From contig JAYEMH010000032.1 of assembly GCA_034717985.1 (NCBI GenBank), forward strand, positions 1 through 33,293: DNA of 33,293 nucleotides, written 5' to 3'. This document shows positions 30,980-33,293 of this stretch, one piece after another. The translations under genes and the position numbers were made by a program. How positions within the stretch are numbered: position 1 is the stretch's first letter; each line of letters opens with the position of its first letter. Under the pieces are notes generated by a model, which worked only from the letters and a program-made list of their open reading frames with translations, made no database searches and was not told the DNA's origin. Source of the stretch: JAYEMH01 sp034717985 [NCBI: Candidatus Ratteibacteria bacterium] (GTDB lineage Bacteria > CAZDME01 > JAYEMH01).

Positions 30980-32446
30980 TTACAAATAGGCCTCCGGGTT
31001 GACTTTATTAGTCACCCATAGTTTCATAAAATAAAACATCCGTTCTAACATCAGGAAATTGAATTTCAGGAAACTCAGATTTTTATCGCGGTTTTTTAAT
31101 ATTGTCGCTTCCGTTTTCAAAAATAATTTCAGTAATTTCCGTTTACTATAGCCAGGATGGACAGGCGGAATTTTAGCCGCTATCGAGCGGACGATAATCC
31201 GCTCCTCCAGAGGGTAATCTTTGGTTTCGATAAAATTAGCCGTGAAATGCCCCCGGCGATGGGACTTTTCGATTGTCTCCTCATCAACCTCTTTTCTTAT
31301 CATATCATAAGCCTCGGTAGAAGGATAAGGCGTAAAGTAGCACCATGCAGTATATCTCCAGCTAAATCCCATCCGGTTGGCAAATTTTATTGAATTGATA
31401 TCTTTGGCCAGCGTAGCTCCCGGCAAGCCGATAATAAAGGACCCGCCCATATGAATATCATATTTCTTTAATAATCCTATTGCTTTCTCGATTGCCTCGA
31501 AACCTTCGCCTTTCTTTATATTGCGGAATATATCCGGATCGGCGCTTTCTATACCCATACCGACTTCATAAAGGCCGGCGGCCTTCATAAGTTTTACATT
31601 TTCTTCATCAAGTTTATCGGCCCTTACCCCGTTTCCAAATCTAAGACGCATCTTGATATTTCGCTTTAAAATCATCTCCATAATATTGACGGCCCGTTTT
31701 TTATCAAGAAGGAAATTATCATCAAAAATTTCAAGATTCCTCGTTTTGTACCGTTTTAAAGCAAACTCAATTTCATCTACGACACTTTCCGGATTTCTGA
31801 AACGCCATTTTTTTCCGGAAATTTTCGGACCGGCGCAAAAAATACATGAATAGGGGCATCCCCTGCTTGTTATTATTGGATAATATTCCATTGAACAGTT
31901 ATTGCGCTTGACCGATTCGAAGCATTCATAGGAGGGGAAATCTATTGTATCAATGTCGTCTATTGTTTCACCAAAAATATTTTTATCCAAACCTTCCTTC
32001 AACACAACCCCCGGAATATCCGAAAGAGCTTCTTTATCATGGATATTATCTATAATTTTAGATATCGTCCTTTCTGTTTCCCGGACTACGGCAAAGTCAA
32101 CAAATTGGGCAAAATCCATCAAAAGCTTTTTATAATGAAGGGTTACATGGGGGCCGCCAATGAAAACTTTAGAACCCGGAAAATAATTTTTTATTTTGCT
32201 CAACAATGCCGGCATTGCATGCATGCTCCCGACATTAAGTGAGACACCTACCGCATCAACCTCGCATCCGCTAAAAGCATCTGTCATAACTTTGTCTCTA
32301 TTTTTTCGAACGTTATTCAAATCGATGACTTTGAAATTACAATCGGAATGTTTATTAAGAGAGGAAGCAATATAACCAAGACCGGTGTTGACTATTTTGG
32401 CATATGCGCCGGGAGGGTCAATAAATAATATGTTTTTTTTTGCCAT
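30980..32446 (-). CDS. B12-binding-domain radical SAM protein, tandem paralogue
   Basis: About 488 residues from ATG at 32446 (MAKKNILFIDPPGAY), which aligns with the start of the neighbouring paralogue; an upstream in-frame start at 32503 would overlap the preceding gene by 44 bases and is less likely. It has SRGCPYSCIFCAGPKISGKKWR with the CxxxCxxC cluster, KVFIGGPHVTLHYKK in the B12-like domain, and the same C-terminal signature ending NPEAYL (HPKAYL in the paralogue). Similarity runs along the whole length, indicating tandem gene duplication followed by divergence. Both copies keep cluster cysteines, so both are probably active. The substrate is unknown. Confidence 0.88.
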   Translation of the reverse strand: MAKKNILFIDPPGAYAKIVNTGLGYIASSLNKHSDCNFKVIDLNNVRKNRDKVMTDAFSGCEVDAVGVSLNVGSMHAMPALLSKIKNYFPGSKVFIGGPHVTLHYKKLLMDFAQFVDFAVVRETERTISKIIDNIHDKEALSDIPGVVLKEGLDKNIFGETIDDIDTIDFPSYECFESVKRNNCSMEYYPIITSRGCPYSCIFCAGPKISGKKWRFRNPESVVDEIEFALKRYKTRNLEIFDDNFLLDKKRAVNIMEMILKRNIKMRLRFGNGVRADKLDEENVKLMKAAGLYEVGMGIESADPDIFRNIKKGEGFEAIEKAIGLLKKYDIHMGGSFIIGLPGATLAKDINSIKFANRMGFSWRYTAWCYFTPYPSTEAYDMIRKEVDEETIEKSHRRGHFTANFIETKDYPLEERIIVRSIAAKIPPVHPGYSKRKLLKLFLKTEATILKNRDKNLSFLKFNFLMLERMFYFMKLWVTNKVNPEAYL

Positions 32447-32459
32447 ACCCCTGTCTGTT

Positions 32460-33164
32460 TTAAAAAAATTTTTGCGCCTTTCTATAATCTTCGGGCGTTC
32501 CAATATCTATCAAGCTTTCTTCGGTAATATATCCGTAACAACCTTGATTAATCAAACCCGGGAAAAAATCATATTCCAGGGAAAATTTTTTCTTCTTATC
32601 CATCAGAGAAAAAATCCGGCCTTCCATAAGATAAATACCAACACTGCTGTATGCCCTGTCTTGTAAGTCAGCTTTCTCTTTGAAACCAATTATCCGGTTG
32701 TTAGTATTCAGACTTGCTTGGCCGCAATTCTTTCCTTGTTTTACCTTTGTTAAAGCCAGCGAAACCAATGCCTTTTTATTTAGATGGAAATCGATAAATT
32801 TCGAAAAATCTATCCGGCAGAAAGAATCGCCATTAAGGACCATAAATGTTTTGCTTCTAATCAGCGCTTTTGCCGCTTTTAAGGCGCCGCCGGTGCCTAA
32901 CGGCTCTTTTTCTTCGGAATAGACCATTTCTAAAGGGACTGATTTTTTTTGAAAATGTTCCCGAATCATTCCTCCCATATAACCGATGCATAAAATAACC
33001 CTTTTAAATCCATACGAGCCTATATATTCCAGCAAAATATCCAGAAAAGGGCGATGATTAATCTCGGCCATGGATTTAGGGCGATCGTCTACCAGAGGCC
33101 TTAATCTTCTCCCTATCCCCCCGCATAAAATAACCGTATCTATACTTTGAATTTGATTATCCAT
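32460..33164 (-). CDS. Sugar-1-phosphate nucleotidyltransferase, HddC-like
   Basis: The 234-residue protein is a full NTP-transferase domain: TVILCGGIGRRLRPLVDDRPKSMAEINHRPFLDIL (10-44), YSEEKEPLGTGGALKAA (about 81-97), VLNGDSF (metal-binding aspartate) and SSVGIYLM. The DDRPKSMAEINHRPFL stretch is the pattern of D-glycero-D-manno-heptose 1-phosphate guanylyltransferases (HddC), giving a GDP- or related activated sugar; the exact sugar and nucleotide are uncertain. The glycine loop has R where most relatives have T (GGxGTR). ATG at 33164 lies only 12 bases after the hairpin end of an IS200-like element, and no ribosome binding site is visible. Confidence 0.88.
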   Translation of the reverse strand: MDNQIQSIDTVILCGGIGRRLRPLVDDRPKSMAEINHRPFLDILLEYIGSYGFKRVILCIGYMGGMIREHFQKKSVPLEMVYSEEKEPLGTGGALKAAKALIRSKTFMVLNGDSFCRIDFSKFIDFHLNKKALVSLALTKVKQGKNCGQASLNTNNRIIGFKEKADLQDRAYSSVGIYLMEGRIFSLMDKKKKFSLEYDFFPGLINQGCYGYITEESLIDIGTPEDYRKAQKFF

Positions 33165-33176
33165 AACAGTGAATTA

Positions 33177-33195
33177 CCACCGACTTTGTCGGTGG
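33177..33195. repeat. Terminal hairpin of an IS200-like element
   Basis: CCACCGAC (33177-33184), TTT, GTCGGTGG (33188-33195): a perfect 8-bp stem just 3' of the transposase stop on the minus strand. IS200/IS605 and REP-associated Y1 transposases act on such subterminal hairpins. It could also serve as a terminator. Confidence 0.65.
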
Positions 33196-33199
33196 CTTC

Positions 33200-33293
33200 T
33201 TATTTTTTCCAGAATCTCATCTGGCTTTCTGCTCTATCATCCTCTCGTTGCCTTCTAATATACTTCCTTATCGTTTCTTCATCTATCCCTATC
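33200..33293 (-). mobile_element. 3' end of an IS200-like (Y1) transposase gene, cut by window edge
   Basis: My reading of the minus strand gives GIDEETIRKYIRRQREDDRA followed by ESQMRFWKK and a TAA at 33200-33202. This is the usual C-terminal helix and tail of IS200-type or REP-associated tyrosine transposases (TnpA/RAYT). Only about 31 codons are in the window; the HUH motif and catalytic tyrosine lie outside. The neighbouring hairpin supports the assignment. Confidence 0.6.

Noticed and set aside
1-33293. tRNA, rRNA or riboswitch genes
   Set aside because: No cloverleaf-like arms with a TTC loop, rRNA signature or known riboswitch core was noticed in the gaps, though I could not run a covariance search.

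Overview
The window is a surface-polysaccharide (O-antigen or capsule-like) biosynthesis and export locus. It probably comes from an uncultivated Gram-negative bacterium with AT-leaning DNA. The combination of many GT-C membrane glycosyltransferases, a Wzm/Wzt exporter, intergenic DNA made of short periodic 'word' repeats, and small palindromes inserted in frame (encoding YPVRN-type peptides) resembles candidate phyla such as Omnitrophota. That placement is a low-confidence inference, because the window has no rRNA or other marker gene.

Almost everything is on the minus strand, so transcription runs from high to low coordinates. From the right edge: the 3' end of an IS200-like transposase with a terminal hairpin; a HddC-like sugar-1-phosphate nucleotidyltransferase; two tandem paralogous B12-binding radical SAM enzymes; a WaaE-like GT2 whose DxD motif is replaced by N-A-T; and a 1413-residue AftD-like GT-C protein with long beta-rich parts. 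A MazF toxin/RHH antitoxin pair follows, with its own consensus promoter. Then come a small membrane protein, a GT-C protein, a repeat block holding an exact 358-bp tandem duplication, a VanZ-like protein, another GT-C protein, a signal-anchored beta-sandwich protein, a third GT-C protein, a polyprenyl-phosphate-sugar-synthase-like GT2, and a RibD-type reductase. The only substantial plus-strand gene (13684-14421, an SGNH/GDSL esterase with its own promoter) converges on and overlaps the reductase.

Divergently from the esterase, the second minus-strand half encodes the Wzm permease, the Wzt ATPase with a C-terminal glycan-recognition domain, a small helical protein, two GT4 glycosyltransferases, a UDP-galactopyranose-mutase-like flavoprotein, a DegT aminotransferase, a second polyprenyl-P-sugar-synthase-like GT2, a GT-C/discoidin/alpha-beta-hydrolase fusion, and a GT-C gene cut by the left edge.

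A working model: the nucleotidyltransferase, aminotransferase and flavoprotein supply sugar nucleotides. GT4 and GT2 enzymes assemble a lipid-linked glycan that Wzm/Wzt exports. The DPM-type GT2s charge polyprenyl phosphate for the GT-C enzymes, which decorate the glycan on the far side of the membrane. Hydrolase, esterase and radical SAM enzymes add or remove substituents.

The least ordinary signal is in the non-coding DNA. Nearly every intergenic gap is built from two kinds of repeat: several unrelated 7-bp tandem repeats, and 9-10-bp 'words' (CACAGATNAA, ACAGGATTA, CACGAAGAA and similar). These run into gene ends and supply the last residues and stop codons of at least four proteins; two heptamer tracts lie inside the AftD-like gene. 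Several hairpins with a TTT loop also occur, one directly beside the transposase fragment.
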